A stretch of DNA of 39,372 nucleotides from ChocPot-Mid sp043804925 (GTDB taxonomy: Bacteria; Bacteroidota; Ignavibacteria; Kapaibacteriales; UBA2268), in the NCBI GenBank assembly GCA_043804925.1, contig JAZDIP010000052.1, positions 1 to 39,372 of the forward strand, given 5' to 3'. Positions 15,241 through 25,393 of the stretch are shown here, one piece after another; position 1 is the stretch's first letter; each line of letters starts with the position of its first letter. The notes below the pieces were generated by a model that was given only the letters and a program-made list of their open reading frames with translations, had not been told where the DNA came from and did not search any database. The translations under genes were made by a program, and so were the position numbers.

Positions 15241-17514
15241 GTGCAAATTAAAATGATTGAGAATAAAATAAATAAATTAAAGCCCAATTTACGAAAATTT
15301 AGGATATCTTTAAAGATATGCGGAGCTTTTTTTATTGGAATCTCATTAATTATAGGTTATCCGTTATTTGCCGGCAATAGCCAAAAAGAATCGCCTGTAA
15401 TCACTCAGGGATGGGAGTACGTATTCAACAATCCACAAAAAGCATTGGATATTTGCTTACCTGCTTTAGATCAAGCCAAGAATCAAAATGATTCTTTATT
15501 AACTGCCGAATTGAACAGATTAATTGGGACTGCTTATTACAACATGTCGGAGTTTCCAAAATCTATTGAACATTATTCAAAATCTTTATCTTATTTTTAC
15601 ATAAATAACAATTCTCAAAAAATTGCAGATTTATATAATGATATCGCATTAAGTTATCTTGAATTAAACAAATATTCGGAATCAAGAGAATATATGCTTA
15701 ATTCATTAAACATATTTTCTAAACTTAACAAAAAGGAAGAAATATCTAAAGTTTTAACAAATGTTGGATTAAGTTATTTTTATGACTTCGATTACGTAAG
15801 CGCTGTTTCATTTTATTTAAAAGCCTTAGTTATTGCTGACAAAATTCAAAATAAGGAAGCTATGGCTATGCAGCTAAATAATTTAGCAATAATTTATAAA
15901 ATTTTAAAAAATTATGACCAAGCATTAATTTATTTTAAAAAAGCACAGCAAATTTTTACAAAGAAAAATGATTTACCTTCATTGGCATCCGTTTTAAACA
16001 ATATCGGCGGGATATATTTCTTACAAGACAAAATAGATGAGGCAGTAAAATACTATAACCAATCCTTAGAAATTAAGAAAAAAATCGATCATAAGGCAGG
16101 AATCTCAATAACACTTAATAACATAGGTGAAGTTTATGAAAACAAAGAAGATTTTACTAATGCTCTAAATTATTTTGAACAGTCTCTTAAAATTAAAGAA
16201 GAAATCAATAATTTTAGTGGAATAATCAATACAACTGACTGCATAGGAAGGATTTACTACAAACAAAAGGATTATAGAAAAGCCGAACTGTTTTTCCTCA
16301 GGTCTGTAGAGTTGGGAAAAATAAACAATGTACCCACAAAAACTGCACATCACTACCTATCGGAAATATATAAGATTAACAATGATTACGAGAAATCATT
16401 ATTCCATTTAAAGAAATTTGCCAATATTCAGGATTCGGTTTTCGGCTCAGACAAAGTCCAACAAATAAATGAACTTTTAGCAAATTATGAAACAGCTAAA
16501 AAGGATGAAGAGATTACATCTTTGACAGAATCGAACAGAATGAAAGAAGAGCAAATTCGCGAAAGAACCATATTTCTGGTAATTCTCGGCAGCTTTTTTG
16601 CCTCTTTAATCATATTGGTAGTTCTTTTAATCAGAAACTCGAATAGAATAACAAAAGCAAAGGATGAGCTAAAAGAAACAAACCGGATTCAACTGAAAAC
16701 AAATGCAAAGCTCGAAGATACCTTGGCAGAACTACGCCGTGAAGTAGATATCAGAAAGCAAACAGAGAATGAACTTTTAAATACCCAGGAAAAATTAGCT
16801 GGGTCGTTGGAAACTGCCAAGGAACTCAATGAACTAAAAACAAGATTTATTTCAATGATTTCGCATGAATACAGGAACCCATTGACTGTAATAATGAATT
16901 TAACCGAACTGTTACCATTCTACAAATTGGAAAAAAATCATGATAATCATGATAAATACATTCAAATGATTCGTGAGCAGGTAGACACTATGGTCAAATT
17001 GCTGAATGACGTTTTAATAATCGGCAGGAAAGGTTCTACACAGCAGAAACTGAATATCATGACAATGCCGGTTATCGAACTTTGCAAGGATGTAATAACA
17101 AATGCCAGATTTATTGACAATGAAAAGCATAATTTTGTCCTTACAAAGACTCCGGATGTGGATGTAATAACAACTGACGTTCAGCATTTAACTCATGCTT
17201 TGGCAAATATGCTGTCAAATGCCGCAAGATATTCCCCTTTGAATTCGGATATTTATATTGAAATTACCGGTAATGAGGAATTCATAATAATAAACATAAG
17301 GGACACAGGTATAGGCATTCCTGACGAGGATAAGCATTTAATCTTTGAACCATTCCACAGAGGTACGAATATCGGTTCAATTCCCGGTAACGGGTTAGGA
17401 TTGAGTATTGTTAAAATGTATATGGATTTACTCGGCGGAAAAATCGAATTCGAGAGCCAGGAAAACTCAGGGACAACGTTTACGCTCACACTGCCAAAAG
17501 TAATAAACAGATAG
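15241..17514 (+). CDS. TPR-repeat sensor histidine kinase
   Basis: A 757-residue membrane sensor. A hydrophobic N-terminal segment (about 25-45) is followed by an extracytoplasmic array of tetratricopeptide repeats (about 60-410; repeated patterns such as LNNLAIIYKILKNYDQALIY), a second membrane helix TIFLVILGSFFASLIILVVL near 443-464, a coiled coil, a HisKA domain with FISMISHEYRNP (His542 as phosphoacceptor) and a HATPase domain with NMLSNAARYSP, DTGIGIPD and GNGLGLSIV. The reading frame allows GTG 15241 or ATG 15253; the latter seems equally likely. No response regulator is adjacent, so this is an orphan kinase by context. The ligand is unknown. It resembles the TPR-kinases common in Bacteroidota. 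Confidence 0.92.
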   Translation: MQIKMIENKINKLKPNLRKFRISLKICGAFFIGISLIIGYPLFAGNSQKESPVITQGWEYVFNNPQKALDICLPALDQAKNQNDSLLTAELNRLIGTAYYNMSEFPKSIEHYSKSLSYFYINNNSQKIADLYNDIALSYLELNKYSESREYMLNSLNIFSKLNKKEEISKVLTNVGLSYFYDFDYVSAVSFYLKALVIADKIQNKEAMAMQLNNLAIIYKILKNYDQALIYFKKAQQIFTKKNDLPSLASVLNNIGGIYFLQDKIDEAVKYYNQSLEIKKKIDHKAGISITLNNIGEVYENKEDFTNALNYFEQSLKIKEEINNFSGIINTTDCIGRIYYKQKDYRKAELFFLRSVELGKINNVPTKTAHHYLSEIYKINNDYEKSLFHLKKFANIQDSVFGSDKVQQINELLANYETAKKDEEITSLTESNRMKEEQIRERTIFLVILGSFFASLIILVVLLIRNSNRITKAKDELKETNRIQLKTNAKLEDTLAELRREVDIRKQTENELLNTQEKLAGSLETAKELNELKTRFISMISHEYRNPLTVIMNLTELLPFYKLEKNHDNHDKYIQMIREQVDTMVKLLNDVLIIGRKGSTQQKLNIMTMPVIELCKDVITNARFIDNEKHNFVLTKTPDVDVITTDVQHLTHALANMLSNAARYSPLNSDIYIEITGNEEFIIINIRDTGIGIPDEDKHLIFEPFHRGTNIGSIPGNGLGLSIVKMYMDLLGGKIEFESQENSGTTFTLTLPKVINR

Positions 17515-17702
17515 TTATACAAACCGAAATAATATCATATTTTCCCAGATGAAATAAATAATTCATCAAATCCAAATTTGCCGGGTTTCACAGAAAAAAA
17601 CCGGAAATAAAAAAATATTGTTTGTATATTACAATATATGTTATATTTTTGCCAAAATTTTAATTGCAAAATATTATTTCATAAATTATTGGAGTCGAAT
17701 AG

Positions 17703-17942
17703 ATGTTCTGGACACCAGAACTTGCGCAGTATTTGGAGGATGCACCTTGGCCCTCAACAAAAGAAGAGTTGTTGGATTTTGCAAATAGGACAGCATGTCC
17801 GTTGCAGGTCATCGAAAATTTAGTAGAATTGGAAGATACCGACGAACTGATAGAAGGCATAGATGACCTTTGGCCTGAATATGAGGATGTCTTAAACGAC
17901 GAATATTTTTACAACGACGACGAAGAAGAGCAGTATTTGTAA
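17703..17942 (+). CDS. DUF2795 family small acidic protein
   Basis: A 79-residue acidic protein matching DUF2795: LAQYLEDAPWPSTKEELLDFANRT, then a predicted helical segment IENLVELEDTDELIEGIDDLWPEY and a strongly acidic tail. A GGAG sequence lies eight bases before ATG, one of the better ribosome sites in the window. The gene stands alone. The function of this family is not established; its small size and conservation in Ignavibacteria-like genomes suggest a housekeeping or regulatory role. Confidence 0.85.
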   Translation: MFWTPELAQYLEDAPWPSTKEELLDFANRTACPLQVIENLVELEDTDELIEGIDDLWPEYEDVLNDEYFYNDDEEEQYL

Positions 17943-17971
17943 AGTTGAAAATTGGATTTTGTCGAATATAA

Positions 17972-17999
17972 GTTGTCGGTTGACGGTGGAGAGTAAATA
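17972..17999. repeat. 7-bp-periodic degenerate repeat
   Basis: Units gttgtcg, gttgacg, gtggaga, gtaaata lie in the 145-base gap after the DUF2795 gene. Sequence from the stop codon onward can also be read in the same period but is more degenerate. Confidence 0.55.
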
Positions 18000-18087
18000 G
18001 GTGTAAGATATTTAGTAATATATTCGGGTATAAAATTTGCTAATAATCCAATTACAAATAAATTGAATTGTTAAATAAGAGAGAGTT

Positions 18088-20385
18088 ATGCTATTTAAAT
18101 ACAAAATAACATCAAGATTCATCAAAATCTCTCTTTGCCTAATTATACCGATACTTTCAGTATCCCTTAATTCTCAGGAAAAAGGGACTGCTTCATTATA
18201 TCCTTCAAAAAGAAACAGCGAACTTTACGAGATAAATAAAATAATTTTTACAGGTAATATAGCTTATACGGAAGAAGAGCTATCAGGAATAATAACCGAA
18301 CAAACATCAAAGAGGAATAAAGTCCATGAGTTTGTCGAGTTTTCTTATTTTAGTTTGAAGAGGATAAAAAGAATAAATAAATACCTGCCACCCGGAACTA
18401 TGGCAACTTTAAGGCATACATTGGAAAGATGGTCACCTGAAATAAGATACTATGACCAGTCTAAAGCCGAAGCCGATATTGAACAAATAAAAGCATTTTA
18501 TAATCAAAACGGATACCATGAAGTTTCTGTCAGCCATACATTTCTACCGGATATTAAGAGCCAAAAAAATATTTTAACGTTTAATATTCAAGAAGGTGCA
18601 AGGTACAAAATAAAGCATATAGTTTATCGGGGTTTGGACTCTATTGTACCGGAAGTTCAAAGAAAGTTCAGAGGAATAAAAAAATTAAAGACAGGGTCTT
18701 ATTTTATCGAGGAAGATGTCGTAAACGAAATAAGATTGATTCGTCAAGTCCTATTAAATAACGGATATTATACATCAAATTTTTCAACTCCTGTCGTAAC
18801 TTTAGACACTGCTAATAAATTTGACAGTTTAACCATATTTTTTTTTACCGGGTATAGATACAAAATTTCGCAAATAGTTTTTGAAGACAGTCTTGCCGGA
18901 CAAAAAATTGTTACTAATACAATGAAATCAAGACAAATGACTTTTGGTGTTGGTGATTGGTACAGCAAAGCAGCAATAGAAGAATCGAGACAAAATCTTC
19001 AATCCCTGGGAACATTCGAGTTAGTAAACATTGATACATCTTCACAAATCGGGAATTTAACTGACTCAACACTTCCAATAAAAGTCTTTACAAGGTACAG
19101 AAAACAAAATGACTGGGGCATAGATTTTTATTTAAACGAAACTACTGACTATTTTACTAATCTTGGTGTTGGGCTATCTTATCTAAACAGAAACATCGGA
19201 GGAATAGCACAGTCACTAAGTATTTTTGCGAGAGGCGAGTTACCGGATATAAGCAGATTATTTAAGAAACCTGAAATGGAATTTCAAACAGGTATTAATT
19301 ATGCTCAACCTTTACTTTGGAAAATTGAAAATTCAAAGGTTGGATTTGCACTACAGGGACTTTACTCTGTTTCAAAAATATTTACAGACTTACAATTGAA
19401 TACTGCTTCCTTACAAGTGAAATTCCCAACAAAACTACCTCCATGGACATATTTTAATGGAATTTCATTTGACTTTTTAATTGAATGGCAGATACCTAAA
19501 AACTTTAACGATGCTCTAAAATCAGCTTATTCAAAAGTTGATACGGAAATTGACAGCCAAAAGGTTAAAGAAAAATTTAGAATTTATAATTCATTAAATA
19601 ATTACTATGATAAAAATTCAGGTTATAAACCAACTTCATTTATATTTGGAATATCGTTTTTTGGAGATTCGAGGGACGACCTATTCAATCCGACAAAAGG
19701 ATATTTTACAAATATTTCAATTGATTCATGGGCAGGACTTGGAATAGCAAAGTACTTAAGACCACAGTTCTCTCATAATTACTTTACCAGCTTGAATAAA
19801 AGTACTGTATTTGCTTTAAAAACCCGTGCAGGTTATATTTATTGGTCGGACCAGGATAACTCTTATGTACCTGCAGACCGCCAATTTTTTGCAGGTGGTG
19901 CAAACAGCGTTAGGGGTTGGGAATCCCGTCATCTGAGATTCGCAACTCCGGGTATTATTAATGATACTATTGGAGGATATAATGATTTTATAAACGATTA
20001 TATTGGAAGTCATCTTATATTGGAAGGGAGTTTTGAAGTTCGCTGGAGAATCGGAAGGCCTCGTTGGGCAAGCGAAACTGTTGCGGATATTTTTAATCTG
20101 CTTGTTATGACAGGATTTGTTGATTGGGGAAATACTTTCCATTGGATGGCATTTAAAAGCGATGTATATTACAAAGATATGAAGATTATGGATTATATTA
20201 CGGGACTTGCTGTTTCAGCAGGATTGGGCATAGGTTTTCAAACACCGGTAGGTCCATTGCGTTTTGATTTTTCAATGCCTTTTTATGACCCATCCCCGGG
20301 AACCGGTTTGGTTAAATTTGTTCCTAACAGACAAAGTTCTTTGGATTATTTTCAAATTCATTTAGGTTTGGGTTATGCTTTTTAA
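18088..20385 (+). CDS. Omp85-family outer-membrane assembly/translocation protein (BamA/TamA-like)
   Basis: A 765-residue protein with a signal peptide, POTRA-like repeats (about 45-330; IEQIKAFYNQNGYHEVSVSH and VNEIRLIRQVLLNNGYY are typical helix-strand patterns) and a C-terminal 16-strand-type barrel. The diagnostic barrel motif FFAGGANSVRGWE corresponds to the VRGF/Y motif of the L6 loop of Omp85 proteins, and GIGFQTPVGPLRFDFSMPF is the usual near-terminal signature. The chain ends in YAF. With only about three POTRA-like units it is nearer TamA or a generic BamA/TamA family protein than canonical five-POTRA BamA. It acts in the outer membrane, inserting or exporting proteins. Confidence 0.9.
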   Translation: MLFKYKITSRFIKISLCLIIPILSVSLNSQEKGTASLYPSKRNSELYEINKIIFTGNIAYTEEELSGIITEQTSKRNKVHEFVEFSYFSLKRIKRINKYLPPGTMATLRHTLERWSPEIRYYDQSKAEADIEQIKAFYNQNGYHEVSVSHTFLPDIKSQKNILTFNIQEGARYKIKHIVYRGLDSIVPEVQRKFRGIKKLKTGSYFIEEDVVNEIRLIRQVLLNNGYYTSNFSTPVVTLDTANKFDSLTIFFFTGYRYKISQIVFEDSLAGQKIVTNTMKSRQMTFGVGDWYSKAAIEESRQNLQSLGTFELVNIDTSSQIGNLTDSTLPIKVFTRYRKQNDWGIDFYLNETTDYFTNLGVGLSYLNRNIGGIAQSLSIFARGELPDISRLFKKPEMEFQTGINYAQPLLWKIENSKVGFALQGLYSVSKIFTDLQLNTASLQVKFPTKLPPWTYFNGISFDFLIEWQIPKNFNDALKSAYSKVDTEIDSQKVKEKFRIYNSLNNYYDKNSGYKPTSFIFGISFFGDSRDDLFNPTKGYFTNISIDSWAGLGIAKYLRPQFSHNYFTSLNKSTVFALKTRAGYIYWSDQDNSYVPADRQFFAGGANSVRGWESRHLRFATPGIINDTIGGYNDFINDYIGSHLILEGSFEVRWRIGRPRWASETVADIFNLLVMTGFVDWGNTFHWMAFKSDVYYKDMKIMDYITGLAVSAGLGIGFQTPVGPLRFDFSMPFYDPSPGTGLVKFVPNRQSSLDYFQIHLGLGYAF

Positions 20386-20485
20386 TTAATTTTGTAACAA
20401 GGTTTAATGATTTTCGTATAAAACATTGTAAAGACATGTAAGTACATTTTTTTTAATTTAATAATTCATTTGAGAAAGGGTAGAG

Positions 20486-21379
20486 ATGAAATTTTTTGAA
20501 ATATTTGCGGTAATATGTATCATAGCGCTGATGAATATAAATATTTACGCTCAGGAATCTGATGATAAGGAAGATACTACAGAAGAAAACGTTTGGAATG
20601 ATGATTTCAGCATGAAATTTTCTGTTAGCCGCCCGACACTCGAGATTACTTATGGTATGGGCGAACCATCCATACATAAGGATTTGTTTAAATCAGGATT
20701 TGAACCTACCAATTCTTTGGAAGTAAAACTTGGTTTTGCGAAGAAAGAATCAGAAATATTTGAAGAAGATATTTATGATTACAGTTACAGTTTTATCTCC
20801 TTCCAAAATATTACATCAAACTGGAATAAAACCAAAGATGAGACATCAGCTAAAATCAATACGGATGCATGGCAATTTGGATTGGGAACCCAAGGTGGTT
20901 ATGGTTATAAATTAGGTGAAAAAACTGATTTGTCTTTATATCATTCCGGTGCATGGGTTTGGACAAAAATTGATTTTATGGATACAACGGCAATCCCGGA
21001 AGACCAAAAACGAATGGACTATTTTGGAGACAGTTTTAGATTCGGAAATTATTTCGAGGGAGGTATCAATTTTCAGGTATATGAACCTGTCGCGATAACT
21101 CTTGCATACCAGCAAACAGTAGTATTTCCCAGACATATGTTTTGGAAATGGACATTAAGCGGCATAGTCGAGGGTATTGGTTCCGGAGCTATTTCCTGGT
21201 TTTCAGGCAAGGTCCTAAAGTCCTCACCAACTTGGGGACCGATTGTATATTTCGTATTAAAAAATGTATATTCATACGGATTTAATCAATTAAGAAAGAA
21301 AAATATGAATTGGCCAATGAATACGGAAGCTCCACTGATGTATGACAATTATAAAATAGGATTATCGTTTTCATTTTAA
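20486..21379 (+). CDS. Uncharacterised exported, probably outer-membrane protein
   Basis: A 297-residue protein with a signal peptide (cut near IYA-QESDD). The mature part alternates aromatic and polar residues (AWQFGLGTQGGYGYKLGEKT, FRFGNYFEGGINFQVYEP) and ends in IGLSFSF, a C-terminal aromatic strand typical of outer-membrane barrels. One hydrophobic, helix-like stretch (SGIVEGIGSGAISWFSG) interrupts the pattern. I do not recognise a family. It follows the Omp85 gene by 100 bases on the same strand and may be a client or be co-expressed. Confidence 0.7.
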   Translation: MKFFEIFAVICIIALMNINIYAQESDDKEDTTEENVWNDDFSMKFSVSRPTLEITYGMGEPSIHKDLFKSGFEPTNSLEVKLGFAKKESEIFEEDIYDYSYSFISFQNITSNWNKTKDETSAKINTDAWQFGLGTQGGYGYKLGEKTDLSLYHSGAWVWTKIDFMDTTAIPEDQKRMDYFGDSFRFGNYFEGGINFQVYEPVAITLAYQQTVVFPRHMFWKWTLSGIVEGIGSGAISWFSGKVLKSSPTWGPIVYFVLKNVYSYGFNQLRKKNMNWPMNTEAPLMYDNYKIGLSFSF

Positions 21380-21413
21380 ATTTGTATGTCATTTTTAAAA
21401 TATTTAGATAGTT

Positions 21414-22100
21414 ATGAGAAATTTAATTATATTTTCTATTTTATTTTCTATTGTTTTAACCTTACGGTTAACAGCACAGCCCAAAATAGAATTTGAAGGA
21501 GGTAATACATATAATTGGGGAAAAGTGAAACCAAAAGATTCTCCTTTAAAGGCAAAAGTAAAATTATGGAACAAAGGAACTGACACTTTAATAATTAAGG
21601 AGGTCAAGCCGGGATGTGGATGTACAACGGCACCTCTCGATAAAAGCATTATTCCTCCTAAGAAATATGCTACATTAGATATTACGCTGAAAATAGATGG
21701 TTCTTCAGGTTTAGTAAATAAAGATATCAAAATATATTCAAATGCTCCGAATTCTGTTGAATATTATTATATTAATGCTGATGTTTTTAGGGAAATAACA
21801 ACAGTTGATGAGAGCTATTTTAACTATGGCAGCATATCTCAAGGTCAAGATGTTACAAAAGAAGTGAGGATAAAAAATAATTCTAACAAGCCGATAAAAA
21901 TAAGAAAGATAGAAGATAAACCTGATTATTGTAAACTTAATATCAAGGAAGGAAGCGTTATCCCGCCAAATGGTATATTAACTATCAAAGCTACAGTTAA
22001 TGTTCATGCTCCCGGTTATTTTGCTTACTGTTTAAAAATCACTACCTCAGTTTCTAAGATACCTGATTTATACATATCAGCGTGGGGTGATGCTAAATAA
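21414..22100 (+). CDS. DUF1573 domain-containing exported protein
   Basis: A 228-residue protein with a signal peptide (LRLTAQ). DUF1573 signature: FEGGNTYNWGKVKPKDSPLK, KLWNKGTDTLIIKEVKPGCGCT, and PPKKYATLDITLKIDG, an Ig-like fold. A second similar repeat runs from about 125 to 225 (YFNYGSISQGQDVTKEVRIKNNS), so there appear to be two Ig-like units, with the CGCT motif only in the first. The function of the family is not known; it is abundant in Bacteroidota and located in the envelope. It begins 34 bases after the preceding outer-membrane gene and may be in the same transcript. Confidence 0.88.
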   Translation: MRNLIIFSILFSIVLTLRLTAQPKIEFEGGNTYNWGKVKPKDSPLKAKVKLWNKGTDTLIIKEVKPGCGCTTAPLDKSIIPPKKYATLDITLKIDGSSGLVNKDIKIYSNAPNSVEYYYINADVFREITTVDESYFNYGSISQGQDVTKEVRIKNNSNKPIKIRKIEDKPDYCKLNIKEGSVIPPNGILTIKATVNVHAPGYFAYCLKITTSVSKIPDLYISAWGDAK

Positions 22101-22178
22101 TGCTTATTAATTGATTTTGATGAAATAAAGTAAATGTTTTATTTGGGAAGTAATCTTGTGAAAGAACAACTTTTTAGT

Positions 22179-23957
22179 TCACTCCTTATCAAAACGAATA
22201 ATAACTAATTTATTTCCTTTGCTTGTTATTAACATTCTTCTTAGAGTTAACAAGCCGGAATTGTCAACTTCAATATAACCATCGCGAAGAACATTGCCTC
22301 CTGTTTCAATGTTTTGATAATAATAAGAATATTTTCTGTTCACCACAAATTTTTGAAGCCGTCTAAAAGTAATATCCGTAAAAATTGAATCAGGATTTTT
22401 TATCGTACCATGAATTGTATTTAAAGGTTGAGAATTAATCATAATCTCATAGTAATCTTCATCATCGGTTATATTATCATCCCAATTCATGAAACCGTTA
22501 ATTGTTCCATATATATCTCCTGAACCAGGATTGCCATCACCTATAATCCCGTTAGCAGAACAATTAGAAAAAGCGGGGTAACTTTTATTCAGTGCATATT
22601 TGTATATTTTTTCAATATTTTCTTCTGTTTTAAATTCCATCACACTTCCCGATGAATGTGACCGGCTATCCCAAAAAAAATAGAAAGCTTGGCGGCTATC
22701 ATTCAATCTTTTAATAACATCAATTTTTTCAGCCCATCCTACTATATTATCATTCTTTCCGGCAAATATATAAATAACAGGCAGATTGATATGTTCCTTT
22801 AATGATGCCAAAAAACCTGTATTCAATCTATTGTAAACAAGTATGCTGTCATTTGTCATCAGGTTTGTTTCCAAATCTCCCCACAACCGGCTTATTACTT
22901 TTCTTCTTGGTTTGTTGTAATTATAATAACTGCCGGCGTTAGGGTCGTTTATAAATGAATAATCAAGTTTTGGTACTACCGAATAAACTGCGGCAATCTT
23001 TTCAGGAAAACTAAGTGATAATAAAACACTGCCTCCGCCACCCATAGAGCCACCGGTAAGGTAGATCCTGTTTGTATCAACCGGGAATTGTTTACATACC
23101 CAATCAATGGTCCAATTTGTTCTTCTTACTGTATAATCCATGACAATACCGGTTTTTGGAATTTCAGTAGGATTGAAAAAATTGAAATTTTGAAGATAAC
23201 CATACCAATATGAATGATGAATATCGTTTGGTAAAAAATCGTCCGGAGATAAAATCAGTTCATCAGGATTTCTTGTGCCTTTGTCATTTGTTAGAAAATT
23301 TCCTTCTCGCCCATGAAGGCAGACGAACAAGGGAATATTCTTTTTGGGGGATTTGCTGATTACAGAAAAATTGTAAGCATAACAATAAGTACTTGTCATG
23401 GCAGGATACAGATGATTTTCAAATTTTCCGACCCAGTGAGTATAAATATCTTGTTTATAACCGAATGTGTCAATTGTCATTTGAAACACTGCAGAAACCG
23501 GCTCTATTATCTCATAAACAGGATTTTTCGTAGTATTATTACCTTGATTAATCGAAGGAATTATTTTATCTCCCATAAAAGGCATTACTGCATAGTAAAA
23601 AGCACCATCAATAGTAGCAGTTTGAACATACAAACATTTTGTATCGTCCAAAGGATTTCCCAAATCATCAATTCTAAAATATACAGGTTTTTGTAATAAA
23701 TCGGAAAGACGTTTATTTTGACTGCTATTACTATCAATTTTAGCAACAAAAGTATTTTTATTAATATCACTTTCTCTTATAAAAGGAGATGTCGACCGGT
23801 AGATATAATATTGAATGTCCTTATTGTCTAATTTATCCCATGTTAAAAATGTTTGCCCCTTTTTGAAAACAGCACGTAAACCTGTAACGGATTGTGCGGA
23901 AGCCACTCCTACGAATAACAAAATTAATGTGATAATAAAGACAATTTTTTTAAACAT
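22179..23957 (-). CDS. Secreted alpha/beta-hydrolase (esterase/peptidase-like) with N-terminal fibronectin-like domain
   Basis: A 592-residue protein with a signal peptide (VASA-Q, about 21). Residues 22-110 resemble a fibronectin type III domain (GLRAVFKKGQTFLTWDKLDN). The catalytic domain has an oxyanion-region LFVCLHGREGN (210-220), the nucleophile elbow TGGSMGGGGS (Ser304), a candidate acid in IYIFAGKNDNIVGWAEK and a candidate His in FFWDSRSHSSG, like prolyl-oligopeptidase/acetyl-xylan-esterase-type hydrolases. The last 120 residues are beta-rich; there is no clear T9SS sorting domain. The substrate is unknown. The gene converges on the DUF1573 gene, with 78 bases between stops. Confidence 0.82.
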   Translation of the reverse strand: MFKKIVFIITLILLFVGVASAQSVTGLRAVFKKGQTFLTWDKLDNKDIQYYIYRSTSPFIRESDINKNTFVAKIDSNSSQNKRLSDLLQKPVYFRIDDLGNPLDDTKCLYVQTATIDGAFYYAVMPFMGDKIIPSINQGNNTTKNPVYEIIEPVSAVFQMTIDTFGYKQDIYTHWVGKFENHLYPAMTSTYCYAYNFSVISKSPKKNIPLFVCLHGREGNFLTNDKGTRNPDELILSPDDFLPNDIHHSYWYGYLQNFNFFNPTEIPKTGIVMDYTVRRTNWTIDWVCKQFPVDTNRIYLTGGSMGGGGSVLLSLSFPEKIAAVYSVVPKLDYSFINDPNAGSYYNYNKPRRKVISRLWGDLETNLMTNDSILVYNRLNTGFLASLKEHINLPVIYIFAGKNDNIVGWAEKIDVIKRLNDSRQAFYFFWDSRSHSSGSVMEFKTEENIEKIYKYALNKSYPAFSNCSANGIIGDGNPGSGDIYGTINGFMNWDDNITDDEDYYEIMINSQPLNTIHGTIKNPDSIFTDITFRRLQKFVVNRKYSYYYQNIETGGNVLRDGYIEVDNSGLLTLRRMLITSKGNKLVIIRFDKE

Positions 23958-24077
23958 TATAACTAAATCAATTTTTTAATAATAAACCTGAACTTTGAAT
24001 ATTTTTTTTAAATTTATTTTTTACATAAGCAGAATTTGTTCAATTTGAAAAAAAATAAAAATCAAATATAAAAAATA

Positions 24078-25391
24078 TTATTCTAAACGAATAAAGCGTT
24101 CAATAGTTATGTCTTCTGAAATATGTTCGTTGATTACTGCTTCCAACCATGGCAAAAGAGTATCATCGGTTTGAAGACAACTGCGGCAATGTCCTTTTGG
24201 AAGAATTTTTAGTTCACTATCTTTAAAATCCATAATTTCCAAAACAATGCCATCACGTTGCAATTCAGGGAGAATGACTTCAAATAATTTTTCAATTTTT
24301 TGACTTGTTGACATGGAATTGTCATATTTTAACTTGTTGAACTCATTAAAATCTTCTTCCTGAATGAGGGACTCAACATAATTCAATAAAGAAAAATTTT
24401 TATTTACAGTAGATTCTTCGGTATTCAGATAATCGAAAAATTCTTTGATTTTTGCTTTTTCAATGTTTTTGAATTCATTAAAAACATTTTTCATTCTCCT
24501 GTTATATTCATCAATTGTGATTTTTTTATCCCTCAATAATGAAGAAGCCATAAGCAATGACGATGAAGTTCCATTATTAAGGAATTTGAAATAACTGATT
24601 ACCGGATGGAATTCGCAATCTACTTTTGCATCACCATGAACAGATTCGTTCCAGTCCAATTCATTTTTCAATACATTTAAAACATCAGTATAGTTATAAT
24701 CAAAGTAATTGAAAAGCGTAATGAACTCAATTTTATTGTTCATCCTAATTTGTTTATTGCAGTATTTTTTTAAATCAAAATTGACTTCGCCATCCAGGAC
24801 TTTTAGAAAAATATCTTCCATACAGTATCTTTTATTTCCGTATATGGGGGCTAATTCTAACTTACTTACACCTCCTGCAATAATCAATGATATTTTTTCT
24901 TTTTCGGCAGTTTGAAAAATTGAAGTATTAATCAGATGGTTGCAAACAGTACAGATATTCTTTGTTTTATTAAAAAAAACAGAATACATTTTTCTCAACT
25001 CTTCTTTATTATATGCAATGTTGATATGTCCGGTTTTAAGTTTTGCAACGGCATTTTTGATGTTTTTCCTTGCAAGAGCCGTTTGAAAACCATTGTTAAA
25101 TGTAAGCGACAAAGGTCTCATGCCAAATTTTTTAACAGCAAGATATAAAACATAGCTACTGTCTTTACCTCCACTCAAAGGCACAATACAATCATATTTG
25201 TCATGTTTATGTTTTACCTTATAAAAGTCCAGTATTTTTTTTAATTCCCTTTCCTTTTCAGGATAATCCCTGCCCAACCATTTCTTTTTATATTTGGTAC
25301 AAAAATAACAATCCTCAAAACCGGATAGTAAATCTTCGGATAAATTCATGTTACAGGTTTTACATTGTTTTGAATCAGTAATATTCTGCAT
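24078..25391 (-). CDS. PP-loop ATPase, N-acetyl-sugar amidotransferase-like (PseA/WbpG type)
   Basis: A 437-residue protein. N-terminal Cys pairs (CKTC, 10-13; CYFC, 28-31) are followed by LGRDYPEKERELKKIL and a PP-loop, LSGGKDSSYVLYLAV (SGGKDS 73-78), then PLSLTFNNGFQTALARKNI, as in the WbpG/PseA family that amidates acetamido sugars in polysaccharide or flagellin glycans using ammonia. Two further Cys motifs, CTVC and a C-terminal CRSC, suggest a second zinc site or substrate-thiolation chemistry. It starts 2 bases after the stop of a glycosyltransferase, making a surface-glycan function likely. The usual HisH/HisF-like ammonia-supplying partners are not in view, so the exact reaction is uncertain. 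Confidence 0.75.
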   Translation of the reverse strand: MQNITDSKQCKTCNMNLSEDLLSGFEDCYFCTKYKKKWLGRDYPEKERELKKILDFYKVKHKHDKYDCIVPLSGGKDSSYVLYLAVKKFGMRPLSLTFNNGFQTALARKNIKNAVAKLKTGHINIAYNKEELRKMYSVFFNKTKNICTVCNHLINTSIFQTAEKEKISLIIAGGVSKLELAPIYGNKRYCMEDIFLKVLDGEVNFDLKKYCNKQIRMNNKIEFITLFNYFDYNYTDVLNVLKNELDWNESVHGDAKVDCEFHPVISYFKFLNNGTSSSLLMASSLLRDKKITIDEYNRRMKNVFNEFKNIEKAKIKEFFDYLNTEESTVNKNFSLLNYVESLIQEEDFNEFNKLKYDNSMSTSQKIEKLFEVILPELQRDGIVLEIMDFKDSELKILPKGHCRSCLQTDDTLLPWLEAVINEHISEDITIERFIRLE

Positions 25392-25393
25392 AA

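Noticed and set aside
21404..21730. Minus-strand frame opposite the DUF1573 gene
   Set aside because: It is the complement of a clear DUF1573 gene and has no domain or ribosome site of its own.
22123..22144. Terminator between the convergent DUF1573 and esterase genes
   Set aside because: The hairpin consists only of A-T pairs (aaataaa/tttattt) and is too weak to call.
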